A stretch of 64,000 nt of DNA from Tetraselmis striata (Eukaryota > Chlorophyta > Chlorodendrophyceae > Chlorodendrales > Chlorodendraceae), in contig VCJN01001562.1 of the NCBI GenBank assembly GCA_006384855.1, positions 52,501 to 116,500 on the forward strand, read 5' to 3'. The notes beneath the pieces were generated by a model, which made no database searches, was not told the DNA's origin, and saw only the letters and a list, made by a program, of their open reading frames with translations. The translations under genes were made by a program, and so were the position numbers. Numbering within the stretch: the stretch's first letter is position 1; every line of letters starts with the position of its first letter. Below, in pieces: positions 22,799-35,432 of this stretch.

Positions 22799-25700
22799 AT
22801 GCTCCTGAGGCACCGTTCGCTGGCCACGTTCCCACACCACCAGATGGCGGCGGGCGACACCCTCTTCCTGCGCCACGACCGGCGGTCCGGCGCCTACCTC
22901 TGGGGCTTCACCCTCCGCCGCCGCCTGCCATCAGCGGAGGAGACCCCGGCGCCCACCTGCCGCTGCAGCACCGCGCCCGCTGATACACCCGCAGCGTTGC
23001 CGCAGCTTCCCACTGACAAGCGCCCCCAGGCGTCGCCCACAGCCGACCCGGGGCACAGGAGCCCGCAGGCGAAGACCACGCGGTCGCACGGGGAGTCACC
23101 AGATGGAGTGGGCGCACCCCCCGCCACCTCCGCCCCTCCCACGCAGCCCCTAGCTGGGCAGCCGCAGCCCCGGGAGCCTCCAGCGCCATCCCCTGCCGTG
23201 CCGGCGTCGAGTGTCCCCGCCACGCCGCGCCTCCCCGGTCACCAGAAAACCCCCAAGTCCCCTGACGCCCAAGTACCTGCAGCGAGCCGTGCCCTGGTGA
23301 CCACTGCCTTGGCGCCGAGAGCCGCCGTCGACAGCAATCGGGGCGACTCCAAGTCCATCCAGGGCAAGCAAAGCCGCCGCGCGGATGAGCCAGCGGGCGC
23401 AAGTACGCCAGCGGAGCCCCGAGGCGATGCGGGTGAGGCGCAGCGGCCCCTGTTTGCCGGCCTCGTGGTGGTCTTCCACGTGCACAGCCACCAGGGCGTG
23501 CTGAAGCGGCAGCTGGCGGCGCACGGCGCGACGGTGGGCCACCATGACGAGCGCGGCTGCCCCTGGGCCGCCGCCACGCACGTCGTGACGCTCCCAGAGA
23601 GGCTGCCGGCCCTGTCGACCGCCACCAGCCTGCCGCAGCTCCTGGAGCGCCGCCCGCCCGTGGCGCTCGTGACGCCGGCTTACTTCTCCGACTGCCTGGC
23701 TGCGCGCGCGCTGCTGCCGGTCAGCCGCCGCTATTCAATCGCTCCTGACACCGCCGCGCGGGAGGAGCCACCGAAAGCGGGCCCGCCAAAGCGGCCGCCA
23801 GCTACCAGCAGCGGCGCCTCCACCCCGGGTGCGCCCGACTTGCTCCTGCGTTTACAACAATTGCGTGCATCAATACCCCTGCGAGTCACCGCGAAGAAGA
23901 TCGACCGATGCCATATGATATTCAAAGTAGGGCACACCACAGTCTTCCATGTTTGCACAGTACTCGACAACAGCAAATGCTGTTCTCGTTAACATGTGAA
24001 TTTCGTGAGCAGATGTGCTATCGAATTAAAATGTTAATTTGCTTTCGATTTGTTTGTATAGTGCACTCAACGCTCGCTGCTAGTGTATCTACAAGGTCTC
24101 GCGCTTTTCAAACCCCCGTGGAAACTTATATTTGTCATTGCAAATTGGGCCTAGACCCGCCCGGAAGCCCGCCGGACGCCCTGCCCTCGTCGCCATCGCA
24201 GCAAGACCAGCATACTGCACCGGAGGCCTCGGCGACTCGCAGTGGCGGCGATGCGCCCGTCGACTGCTGGGGCATCCAGTACAGCCGCGCCGCGGCTGTC
24301 GCCGCGGTGCACTGTATTCGGCAGCACTACTCGCCCATGTACCATGCCCCAGGAACCACGGGCGCCGCGACCGCCGACTCGGACGACTCCGACAGTCACT
24401 CAGGAGGCGCTTGCGGCGATGGAGGTGATGTCGCGCCTGCAGGCGGCTGCGGCCATCCCGCTTGCGCCGCCACGCAGCGCGCGTTTGGTACCTGCATCGT
24501 GGCGGAGCTCAGCTTGGCGCGCGAGCTGTACGGCGCCGCGCGGAGCGGCGCAGATCAGTTCAAGCGTTTTGTGATGAGCACGGCAATTAGCATGATCGAG
24601 GGCGCCGAGCAAATACTAGCCAGCGACCACGACGTCGACCGGCTGTTCCAGGTAAGGCGTTCCCGATTCGCATTGAGACAAATAACCGTATTATTTCTTC
24701 ATGCGACGGGGACGTTGAGGCCGCAATGTCACTGCCTCGGCGAGTGAGCTATAGACGAAATAGACGAATGACTTTTTTCATAGTGCACAGCGTACTCAAG
24801 CGGATCGATTCGATTAGAACGCGGACCATCTCTCTAACAATCCCGAGATGCTATGAGTGAGTGTCAAAGTTTCGTTTCTGGCTTGTTTCGGCGCAACTTG
24901 ATCACAGGCGCGTCTCTGTCATTGTTCGCAGCTAGCCGACCTTATACGTCGACTTTTAGAATCTTGGCGTTTTGGCTGTGGAGGCCGTGATTTGTTTTTA
25001 CGGCGCTGAATGTGGTGGCATTGGCTGACTGATGCGCACATATAGCTGCGGGTTGCCGACATGTCGATGCGTTTGCCGGTGGCAGACCGGCGGGAAAAAG
25101 GTAGGCGACAAGACGCGACAAAAGGTAAAGGAGATTGTGGCCACGGGTAGCCTAGCCAGCAACGCGGGCAAGCTGCAGGACGATCGCCGCCGGACGGTGT
25201 CGACCTTTCTGAAGGTGCGTGCTGTCAAGCTTGCCATCCAGATGAGAACATACCAACGTTGTATGCATGGCCTAACAACGAAATAGCTAGCCGCTCGACA
25301 TTAAATAAGTAAATATGTATATGAGTGCTTCCAACACCATCAGCTTATCCTGCATCCAACAACGCCCATCAAGCAGTGTCAACATGCCGGATTTGCGCTA
25401 CGATTAATGCCAAAAGTGCCTGTGTATAGTCCGCTTCTTACCTAAAATGCTGCATTATGTTTTATGCACCTGCGGGCACCTAGCCTGTCGTGAAATAGCG
25501 CTCAAGTACGTCATATTAATCGACCAGAGCAAGTCCTGAACACCTCCGCAATGGTGTTTCGTGACGGTGGTATGATCGCTTACTAGTATTAATAGCGTTA
25601 TGCCGCTTTGGCACAACCCGGCTCGGACGTACATTGCGACTTTGTCGACCGGCAGCCCGTCGTCCAATCCGAGGCCCCGACTTACACAGCCCGTGAGGGA

Positions 25701-27484
25701 TTGTCGCAGGTATGGGGGGCTGGGCAAGTCGCCGCAGAGCGGTGGTACAGCGCGGGTTGCCGGACCCTAGATGACGTGCGGGCTCGGCACGACCTAGACG
25801 AGCGACAGCGCGCGGGGCTCCGCTACTTCGATGACCTGCAGCATGCCATTCCGCGCGCGGAGGTGGAGGCTGCCGTGGCGGTGGTGCGCACCGCCGCCGG
25901 AGCTCTCAATAAGTACTCCGGTCAGCCCCCCCCCCCCCCCCCCCCCCCCCCGCCGCCGCCCAAAATCTGCCCGAGTCCATAATCTGCCTGATCCCCGTGC
26001 GCCACGCAGTCATACTTCGCAATGATGCGATTCAAGTGACAGTAGTCGTAGCCGCACTTGCGCTGCGAGATACTATATTATTATAGATTACAATTTCGTA
26101 ATATATATTATGTCACCCTTATAAAATATTTGTGGATTGGAGCCGGGCTCGCCTCTTATTCGTGGTCTCCTCTAATAATGTCCAAGCCTACTTTGTGGTT
26201 GTGTCAGACTATACGCGGAATCTTTGACTGGCGACAGCTTGGAAAAAAGACATATTTCGTTCTTCGAACCGCATCATCCACTTTCTGACGCGGAAGCCAT
26301 TACAAGTCGGACTCTTGGCTGATGTTCTGCGGCGATGCCCTCCCCCCCCCCCCCCCCCCCCGCCCGCGCGCCCTTCACTTGCTTTCCCAAGGCGCGGTCC
26401 GCTTCCTGGAGGCCATGGGCAGCTACCGCCGCGGCAACCCAACCAGCGGCGACATCGACGTACTCGTCTGCATCGCTGAGGGACAGGGCGCCACACCGAC
26501 CGCCTTCCTGTCGGAGCTGCTCGCCAGCCTGCGTCGCTCGGGATTTCTGACCGAGGAGATGACTGCGCCGCCGGCTGTCGGCAGCGGTAGCAAGTCCTCC
26601 TGGATGGGCTTTTGCCGGGTGCCCGGGGGAAAGCCCCTCGTGCGCCGGATCGACATCAAAGTCTACATGGATCGACACCGCCCGTTTGCCATCAACTACT
26701 TCACTGGTGCGTCGCTCGGCGGTCAACCGATTCTGAGGGATCTCGCGCATGTTAATAAAGCAAGCTACGACCTACAATACATTAGGTCGCTACTTGTAGC
26801 CGTATTAAGTATAAGCTTCGTTTCCGATTCCAAGTCTCTGCTCAAGAGTACAGGTACCGCTATACCGACGGTGCGAGAACTGCCGGCGTGCCCGGAAATC
26901 TAAATGAATGCCTGAAGTCGCTGGAATGCGGCGGCGCGAGTCTTTATTGATATAAGTAGAACCGCTTTTCGGCAGTCGGCTTCTGGTAGCGAGGGACGAC
27001 GACGACGGCAGCGGTACGGAGGGAGGGACGTAGTCGGCGGACGGGGTGAATGCGCGCTGTACCGCACGAAACATACCAGAATCCATCGACCCGAACCACG
27101 GTACTCGGCAGTTTGCAAATCACGCCGGTAATAGCTTGTTTCGAGTCTCGTCGTTTTCCGACAGCCAAGGTTGTGATGTGGCATATGAAATCATGCTGAC
27201 GCTACCTGGCTTGTGCAGGCTCTGGCGAGTTCAACCGGTGGCTACGATACTGGGGCAGCAGCCCAACCGCCGCCGCGCTGGCCGCCGCGCGAGACAGCCG
27301 CGCCAACGCCTTCAAGCTGACCGACACCGAGCTGGTCACAGCGGTCGCGCCGCCCGGTCGCGCGCACCGTGGGATCGCCGCGCTTGATGAGCACGTCCAG
27401 TGCGAGCGTGAGGCCGACATTTTTGCGGCACTGGGCCTGGCGTACGTCCCGCCGCACATGCGCGGCGCCGGCGGCGTAAAGTAG
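22799..27484 (+). CDS. DNA polymerase lambda-like family X DNA polymerase
   Basis: Exons are 22799-23828, 24155-24651, 25086-25214, 25710-25920, 26392-26706 and 27219-27484; all are GT-AG and close to 815 residues. Polymerase lambda fills short gaps in base excision repair and non-homologous end joining. Domains: a BRCT domain at about 217-316 after a long Ser/Pro linker, a second low-complexity linker, the 8-kDa lyase-type region (about 455-552) with GKKVG hairpin, a second helix-hairpin-helix at VWGAGQ (553-558), and the palm with GSYRRG (632-637), catalytic GDIDV (Asp643 and Asp645) and RRIDI (Asp710), then NYFTGSGEFNRW with the YF pair at 725-726. It ends ADIFAALGLAYVPPHMRG. At 815 residues it is longer than the roughly 575 of human lambda, through the linkers. 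An alternative ATG at 22844 would shorten it by 15 residues. I could not identify the lyase lysine with confidence. Confidence 0.93.
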
Positions 27485-28811
27485 GCAATGCTACGAAAAA
27501 GAGTAGGACCGTGCTAGGGAGGTTGTGGCTTACTTAGCAGGGGTTTGGAGAACTCTTTGTAGGGGCAACATCACGCTGTAGCCTGTACGTCAGCTTTTGG
27601 CAGCACTTCCTCTTAATTGACCCGAATGACTAGACCGACAAACTTCGGAATTGCCATTGATCCTAGAACAAAACACAAGCTCCAGCATTTGATTTGACGT
27701 GATGTTGCTGTGGTTCATCAGATGCTTGGAGGCAGTTATCCATCTTATCCATATATATTCGAAAATTATACCATACATCGCTTGATTTATGCCAATGTGA
27801 TAGATGATGATACGTTTATACACAGCAAGATACGAATTCAGCAGCATTTCGGTACAAACGATGTTGCACACCATTTGATGTACATGAAATGAGTGGTAGG
27901 GGCGCATCATGTCTAATGTAAGCCGCCAGGGCTCGACCTCCACGTTGCAGGAACGGACCTGGTCGTGCTCTCCATCCAGATATCATACGATCGGGTTGTC
28001 AGCAGCCCCGTTGCGCCATATGACCGACATTGAATGTCTTGACACCAGCCTCTGAAAAGGTTGGGAAGTTCCTCTTTGCCATGCCTCGTGCCGCAACATT
28101 GATGCCACTCTTAGTTGAGGGACGCGGGGTGGCCCTCTACGGTGGCTCCCATCGGTGCTGACTGTCTGGAGAGTAATCGTGGCGGTATGTTCTGTAATTG
28201 CAATGGGTAATGGCGTGGGGGAGAGGAGGGCCGTGGGGGGGGGGGGGGGGGGGGGTCTCTGACAACGGTGCAAGGCACAGTCCTAACCTGTTCTATGGCA
28301 ACACCATGAAGCTATTATTTACACATAAACAACACATTTAGCCCATGCCATCTGCAGCTGGAAATATGATTTGACATTTGCTGGGGGAAGTCGACAATGC
28401 CCTTCATTACACCGCGCACATGCTACCGTATACATCGCCCCGATGGCCAATGGGCATGCTGTTGTCGTCCCCAAAGGGGGGCGCCTGGAGTATCCTGGCC
28501 GGGCTCGCCTGCTTGACAAGCCATAAGAAGTCCTCCTCAGTCCTCTTTGCCGTGTCATCTCACCTCGGCCGGTCTACCCTCGGTCATCTTGTACCTTGTT
28601 TCACGCCTCCTAAGGCAAAAGCATCAACTTCTTTGCTCCCATGCATGCCACCGGAGACTTGAAGAGCGGCTTCATTGGACTTACTGTCCCCGCCGGCAGC
28701 AACTACTGCAGTCTGCAATGAATAATTAGGCACCCCCTCCCTTTGTCCGAAAAGAAATGACGGCAACGTTGGCGTTGTAGCTCTGCAAGTAGTATCGGTT
28801 CAGTCAGGCAG
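27485..28811. other. Intergenic region, no gene recognised
   Basis: Mostly balanced sequence with a G run at about 28236-28255. Several frames of 60-117 codons exist on both strands but none has exon-like composition or a recognised motif. Confidence 0.5.
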
Positions 28812-28884
28812 TGTGTGTCTTGGGCTTAACGGTCTGGAGGACCTGCAGGGCGCCTACAGCAGCCCGCCGCTGTACAGCGCCAAG
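28812..28884 (+). other. Orphan exon-like segment
   Basis: Between an acceptor-like CAG at 28809-28811 and a donor GTGCGC at 28885, 73 nt encode LGLNGLEDLQGAYSSPPLYS in good GC-rich codons, and a C run follows 6 nt after the donor. This is the same exon, donor, poly-C arrangement as in the verified genes. No neighbouring exon was found, so it is a possible fragment of an unrecognised gene. Confidence 0.3.
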
Positions 28885-29639
28885 GTGCGCCCCCCCCCCC
28901 CCCCCCCCGGCCCCCCCCGCCGCCGCATAGTTGTGCATACTCACTCCCAAAGTTGCACACCTGATGGAGTGATGCAGTGTGTTCACACGGGCGCAGGGTA
29001 GGTGCGTGAGCACCCACCCTGCGCCCCACTGTAACTGACCGGGCGGCACTTACTATGCAACATTTTAACGTCACTCTCTCTCGCAAGCGCGGGCCCGTCC
29101 CAGTATGCGACGAGATGGCCCGACTCCCTCACTACGGTCCTGCAGGACTTCATACTGCCTTGAGCAGTAGTTCAACCAAGTCGGCCCATGTACGTGCTGT
29201 CAGTGATGTCGATGCACACACGGTACGTTTCTTTCATGGATCATCGAGACGTCATCACTGCGGCGACTACTCTTGGTGCGAGTCTCTCCAGGGAAGTGGT
29301 GTTTTAGATGCGATCAGTTTGTGGAGTGGACTACTTTTCATCGCGTGAAGATGGACGTGTGTGTGTCGTTGGGAATCAAATTGCAACCCCTGGTAGTGCC
29401 AAGGCTCCGGCAGTATGATGCACCATTCGAATCGTGCTCTGCACCCTGCTTTTGTTTTTCTTCTGGCGGTTGCTTGTCGGTCGGCGCGAGAGTGCCATAC
29501 CCAACTAGGTAGTATTCTTTAAACTAGCATCCCCGCCCGGGGGGGGGGGGGGGGGGGGGGGGGGGTCGTATTCGAGTACCGTAAACGAATCTACTGGTGT
29601 GAGTAAATTACAGAAAAGGCCGGTAACAAATCCGCCGAG

Positions 29640-29692
29640 AAAAGCAGTACTAAAAGGTCAACACAACCACTCAAAAGCGGCTCGCATCCCGC
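29640..29692 (+). repeat. Short dispersed repeat, copy 1
   Basis: About 53 nt match 49112-49166 in the same orientation (both end AAAGCGGCTCGCATCCCGC or the C variant). Both copies lie within about 100 nt of a 25-nt homopolymer, poly-G here and poly-C at the other site, which suggests the same element family. Confidence 0.5.
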
Positions 29693-30155
29693 ACGAGGCG
29701 GGAGGGATAAGTAATGCGCGCCCGGTTCAGGGTCCAGGCCACGCGCGCACGTGACTGCGAGGGTGATCCACGAACGCGCTGTGCAGCTTCAACAACTTAC
29801 GGGATGGCGCACGAATTCGCGCCATCGGGTGAGGCAGCGAGCACGCTCTCGAGCCGCCATCAAGCTCAGGGCCCTGAGGAAATATCTTGCTAGTACGGCC
29901 TCCTTGGTGAGCCCGGGTGGTGCACCCAGTGCCACACAATGAGAGGAGTGCCCCGATCCGCGGCCAAACACGTGACAGCTAGCAAAGTGCAGCGCACCCC
30001 CTTGCTCACCTCATCCCACTGTGCCAAAGACCATGCGCGTGTACTCCGACACGTCCAAGATGTCTCGAAGTAGGCCCTTCTGTTCCGACTCCGTGTTGTG
30101 CCACACCGCATCCCGCACTGCAAGCCCCCGTTGCATGTCTCTGAAAAGAGAGCGC

Positions 30156-32015
30156 TCATACCGATCCACATCGCCATGGCCCGGGGCGCCATGGTGTACT
30201 TGACCCCGTACCGCATAGTCTCATAATCATAGTCTCATACTCCAGCAACGTCGGCTTCAAGCTCCGAGAATCGCAGCTTTCGGTCACAACATTGAACGCC
30301 AGGAGGGAAAGCTCAGAGTCCGGCACCATATCCTTGAGTCCATCCCATGGTACGGTGTCGCGGAGAGGCATTGCATGGTGGAACAAGTCGTCCATCTCCA
30401 TCTCCATCTCGACCTCCCGCAGCTCTTGCGGAGTCATGACCGTGGGGATGGCCACCGTCCACATACATGTCCGAGCGACGCCGCGTCGAGCTGGCCAAAC
30501 ATTAAGATCCGTTCGGTACTTGGACCATTGGCCGGAAGAGTGCCCGCCTGAAGCTGAGTTGTTGGCATGGTCCAAAAACGCCGTCAGCTTCTTGTGCGAG
30601 CCTGACGCAGCCGCATCCTCCCGCTCCATCACGCGGACGTCCGCATGATGGTGGCCAGCGGTAGCCGCATGAGGGCGCCCCCACGCCTCGCCCACCGCCG
30701 CGGCGTTGCTGGCCTTATCCACGAGGATGGTTGGCGAAGTGGTCATACATACTGGCGGGCAGAAGAAGTTGCGTTGAAGCTGCCGCGGCCAAGTACGGAC
30801 TCAAGCTGTAGGTGAAAGAGACTAGGGGCGGTGGTGATGGTGTCGAAGTTCCTAGTGAGGAACTACCTCGGAAGGATGCCGTATTTGCAATCGATGAAGG
30901 CACCATTAGGGATGGTAGCCATGCGGCGGATGCCCGCACCTTCAACCGAGTGGAAAGGTGAAGCATGATGCGCACCCTGACCAATGCATCCTCGCTCAAA
31001 GCAGGTGCCTCCGCCTCAGCCGCAGGGTCCCATGCGTCGTGGAATAGCCCCGCTATAAAATCGGTGACCATCGGGTTGGTGTCTATGCCGTACGTGGAGG
31101 GATCCGAAGACACCCCGGCTACAACCCACGCGGCCGCCGTGAGGCAGTGCGTGGCATCCGCCGCCTCCGCGAAGGCCTCCACACCAAACAGGATGCAGTT
31201 GCGGAAGCAATACTTCGCCCTATGCGGCATGCAATGCTTCAGCATGGCCCATGCGTGGTGATGCAAGGCGTGGGTGTACGCCGGGCTTACCGACGGTTGG
31301 GCTTGGTAGACAGGAGCTTGTTTTTGCTTGTGTGCACCTCCTCGTGTAACTCCTCCGCCTTGCCGCGCATGTAGACATGGACATATCTTGGCACTCCGAG
31401 CGGCACGTTGAGGACCCGGATCATGCCGTGGTGGCCGTCTAACTCCGGCCATTCAACGATGTCGGCCGGGGCCTCGCGCCGCGCAGCCTCCATGTCCGCG
31501 ATGTACGCATGCATATCCTCGAAGCGCACCTCAAGCCCCACGGTGGCCTTGATGGACGTGCGAAGGCGTGAAGGGCCCGCCAGACGTGCTCCAACAGGAC
31601 CACAAAATTTCCATCGTCGGCGTTGAAGCGCGCCGCCCCACCTGTGGCCTCTAGCGTGTTGTCGCACTCCTCCACCTCCGGGGAAATCGCGACGCAAAAG
31701 GATGACGTGACCAACGGTGCGCCCTTTCCCACGCCGTCCTATCTCCGACCGAAGGGGGGCGGATTGATCGCCCGCGAGCAAAAAAACATCCGTGGAGAGG
31801 GAGGCCATGAGCGCAGGGATAACGGGGTGGAGAGGGGAGCTATTGATTTGGCATTGGATGATGGTGCGGCGCCACACCTCGTTGCAGGCATTGCGGAGGT
31901 CGGTGTAGCGTGGACGATTACCGCGCGCGGGCCAAACTTCTCGGCGATGAGGCGACACCGTGGATGAGCACGGAGTACCCTGTGGAGATGCCGACGCCGA
32001 GCTGAGATGGCGCAA
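30156..32015 (-). pseudogene. Decayed coding-like tract of unknown family
   Basis: Overlapping minus-strand frames (32015-31287, 31452-30715 and 30746-30156) read like protein but shift frame repeatedly. Readable parts include YCFRNCILFGVEAFAEAADA, GIDTNPMVTDFIAGLFHDAW and RVLNVPLGVPRYVHVYMRGK. No domain is recognised. It lies just beyond the decayed tyrosine recombinase on the same strand, so it could be a second open frame of the same mobile element or a separate relic. Confidence 0.35.
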
Positions 32016-32884
32016 GACCGATTCATGTTGTGTCCTGCATGTTGTTCACCACCGCCCGCTCCGCCGGTACCAATAGTTGTGACGAACGGCAGCACTGCCG
32101 TCCGGTACATTTACTTCTACGAGTAATCCTAATCTGAATTACTTGCCTGGTAGTTCAAAATACGACGAGCATACTGCTGTAAGCCCGGCATGTTCGAAAA
32201 TTAAGAGAGAAAGAGAAATAGCCATTTCTCCTGCGTTATACTGCAGGTTGTACACACCGGTGATACATACACCGGCCTCAAGGAGAAATACAAGTATACT
32301 GTACAAATGTTGCATTCGTACCGGAGAAGTACACTACGTTTCAAATTGATGTGGCAAACCCTAAAGTGCATGTAGGGTACATGTGCTTGGACAGTCAAGA
32401 CATGAGACGCCAAACTTGATTAGGGTGTAACATACCTTATTGTCTTGACTACGCGTCGTGCTAAGTTGTGCTACATTATATTTTTTGCAATCGTACACGT
32501 GTACATAAAGATGCACGCATGGGCTAATTACAGGTAGCAAAACGGCACAGTCTCGATAAACATCAACCCCATAATATTCAGTTCAAACACTCGTTGCGCC
32601 ACGGCCATGGCGACGAGTCTTATGCAGTCAACGATAGCATACTAGTGTACACCCTTGTCGCTCATGGGTACCATGAGGGATCCCGCGTAGCGCACGTTAC
32701 TTGGTTGAAACGCACGCGTGCATAGAGGCGAGTGTCACCTACCCATGGCTTTCAGTTATTGGATCGCTGCCTAGTAATCGGCCGTTGTAGAGACGTTGTT
32801 AGGGTTTCACTATTGCTGGTCATGTCTTGGGGGCCAAAAAACGAGTGTTGCGTTACACACTGTATACGACAAACGATTACTCAT

Positions 32885-33750
32885 TTAAATTATTTGTAAA
32901 AAGTAGGCGAAGGAACTTTTCGGCACCCCGCTCATACACGAGTACCCCGTGCTTAAAGATTTGGACTGCTCGCTTGGGGTGACCGCCCACAAGTTTGTCT
33001 CGGCCAAGGCAACATGGGCCAGGGGGGCAGACTGTACGTTGTCGATGAATAAGTGGTGCGGGAGACGCACGAGGTGGGGGTGATCTGACATTGAAAGGAG
33101 TAGCACGTGTAAGTGGTCGGGGCCGCGTCGCCCGGCATGCCCCTTCTCTCAGTACACCTGCAAGTTGATGTTGTAGGCGTCGACATGCACGTCCCGCACT
33201 CGGCGTGACACGCCAATAACTCCCATGGAATAAAAGAACATGAAGTTGACAACCGAGGCCATGAGGGCTCGGAAGTCATATTGGTACTATACTCGGGGGG
33301 AAGAGCAGACACAATAAACTCGGCCCGCTCAACGTAGTTGTAAGCGGCATCAGCATGCAATGGGACTCGCAACGGGATAGCCTCCATGCGGCGTTGCCTC
33401 AACATCATGCCACGACGCGTAACGGTGAGGTGCATGCTGTCCTTAACGATGGGGTCGATGTTGTGCAGCTCGAAGAATAAGTGTTGATTGCTGACTAGTA
33501 GGTATGTAACGACTTAGCCCCAAAGTGCTTGGCCCCGGTCGCCAATCCAGCAAGCGACGTGCCAGACGACAATATAGCAGTGGTCGCTTCTAGCGGGCTG
33601 TTGTTCCCGAAGTCGTGGCAAAACTCCGCAAACTGAGACAGCTTGCCAGCGTAGGTCTTGAGCGTCTGGGCGGTGAGGGAGCTCGAGAGTAGGTCGAGGG
33701 CATGTTGTCCCAACTCACTTGAGCCACGCGCCTCATGTAGACGGGATTGG
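32885..33750 (-). mobile_element. Decayed tyrosine recombinase (DIRS- or Crypton-like element)
   Basis: On the minus strand, 33713-33495 encodes an N-terminal core-binding region beginning GQHALDLLSSSLTAQTLKTY and continuing AGKLSQFAEFCHD. After a frame change the text runs through SAINTYFFELHNIDP, then a block with VVNFMFFYSMGVIGVSRR where catalytic-domain sequence is expected, then VRLPHHLFID. This order is that of phage-integrase-type tyrosine recombinases carried by DIRS and Crypton elements in algae. At least three frameshifts and a stop make it inactive as read. I could not confirm a complete R-H-R-Y catalytic set. The direct repeats at 35.4 and 37.6 kb could belong to the same element. 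Confidence 0.6.
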
Positions 33751-35267
33751 AGTGAAGCGGCCCATGGAGCGACAACTTTGGGCTCATCAATTCTATAAGT
33801 ACGACGCTTGGCCGACGGAGTAGCAAGGGGGCGATTTAGTTCAACAAAGTACTCGGCCGCGGCGGTTAGGTTGCCGGCGGCTGGTCGGTCATTGCTGGAC
33901 TACGGGTTCGTCAGGGCTCCAGTACGGGTATATGCGGGGCAAGGTTCAGGTAAGAGGGCCGTTCCGCGAGTCCGTGGCGATTGTAGCGTCTGTCCCGCGC
34001 GTAACGTACACGCGCGAAAGATGGTTGCGAACCATCCGTAACACGTAGTTTAACAACCGACGGCCGCCAATGAGATGGTATTACGGGAGGCGGATTGTTG
34101 AGCCGCCATGTGCAGGTGATCGGGTGGTTGAGCCGCACTCGGCTGTGGCTGTGAGAAGCGGCGCACCGAAGAAGCAGCTTTAAATGAAGTTTGTACAGTG
34201 GGGGGTCCAGTCCGGACACATGTCGCTCATCCCATCGTTGAGCTGCCGGGGTTCGTTATGCGGCGGTCACCGAAAGGTGACCTCGTAAAGCGCCCGCAGC
34301 TCCAACGACGAAAGGCGCCTCACACCGTCACTCGTGCTCGCTTTCGCTGCCACGCCCCCGACCTTCGCCACGTCCACGTTTATGCCCGCGTCCAACGAGC
34401 GTTGCTGCTACCTGAGCGCAGTAGCGGTAGCTTTCGCACTGCTTGCGACCGTCGCTTCGAAGACACGACGCTCGTAGTCCTTCATCGGGTCCTCGAAAAT
34501 CGCAGAGCCCAAATACTCGGCGGTAAGCTGGAAATGCTGGGCCCTGAGTACGTCAAGCACACCTAGGTCCACGTGCACACGCTTGATCTCGTTAAGCCTC
34601 CGCAGAAAGTAACGACTAGAAAGCTAGGGCTGCTCATGCTGAGTCATGGCGAGGAGAGGCGGCGCACGGTGGAATCTATCGCTGGTAACAGAGAAGTCGC
34701 GACGACCCGCGACTATAAGGGCGGCCCAACTCGCATTAGTCACCCGTCCCGTAGTTACTTATTAGTATATAGCTAGGCGACGGATCCGGTCGACTAGGGC
34801 GAAGAGGGGAAGGCTGCGGGTTGCAGCGGCTACGCATCCTCTGCCGCGCCGGGGTGGGGGTATGGGGCTCGCATCGTCATGTCGCGTTGTGCTTGGCGCC
34901 TCATCGACGACGCGCCGCCGATGGCTGACGACGGGATGCGCATGGTGCGCCCATGGGTAGATCGACGAGATTTACTAGGCGCTCGCTGTTTCTCTCACGG
35001 GAGAAACAATTTCTCCCTCGATCTGGAGGTCATTATTCTCCCGCGGGAGATGTACAGATTTCATGTAGCGATTTATCCTTTTATTCTTTTGCCGTCATTT
35101 ATTCTCTGCCGCTATTTGAACATGGGTAGACAAAGTACCTTGTACCCGTCCGGGAGAAGTATCGGTTCTTTTCCCCGCCCCCGGCCGGGACAGGATTGGC
35201 CCCGCCCAGTGAAACCCTTGAAGCGTCTACTCTATGACGGCCGTTATTTAGGCAGCTACGCGGGTTT

Positions 35268-35300
35268 CAACATGCAATATCGAGTCTGGCTTTGCCAAAC
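35268..35300 (+). repeat. Short direct repeat R2, left copy
   Basis: CAACATGCAATATCGAGTCTGGCTTTGC here recurs, slightly changed, at 35642-35674. The two copies bracket the left copy of the larger repeat R1 (35433-35629). Confidence 0.55.
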
Positions 35301-35432
35301 AGTGCGGAGGTTATTTTAAACGGAAAGCGCAATTCTATGGCGAAGAAGGTTCATCGAAAGGGGGGGGGGGTGGGTGTCGGAGGAGGAGCCCGCAGGGCGG
35401 AGGCGGAAACTGGAGGGCGCTGTCTAAGGCAA

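Noticed and set aside
22799..27484. Functional cluster of replication and repair genes (Aurora, RFC, polymerase lambda)
   Set aside because: The genes are separated by kilobases, lie on both strands and are interrupted by unrelated DNA; algal nuclear genes are not normally in operons.
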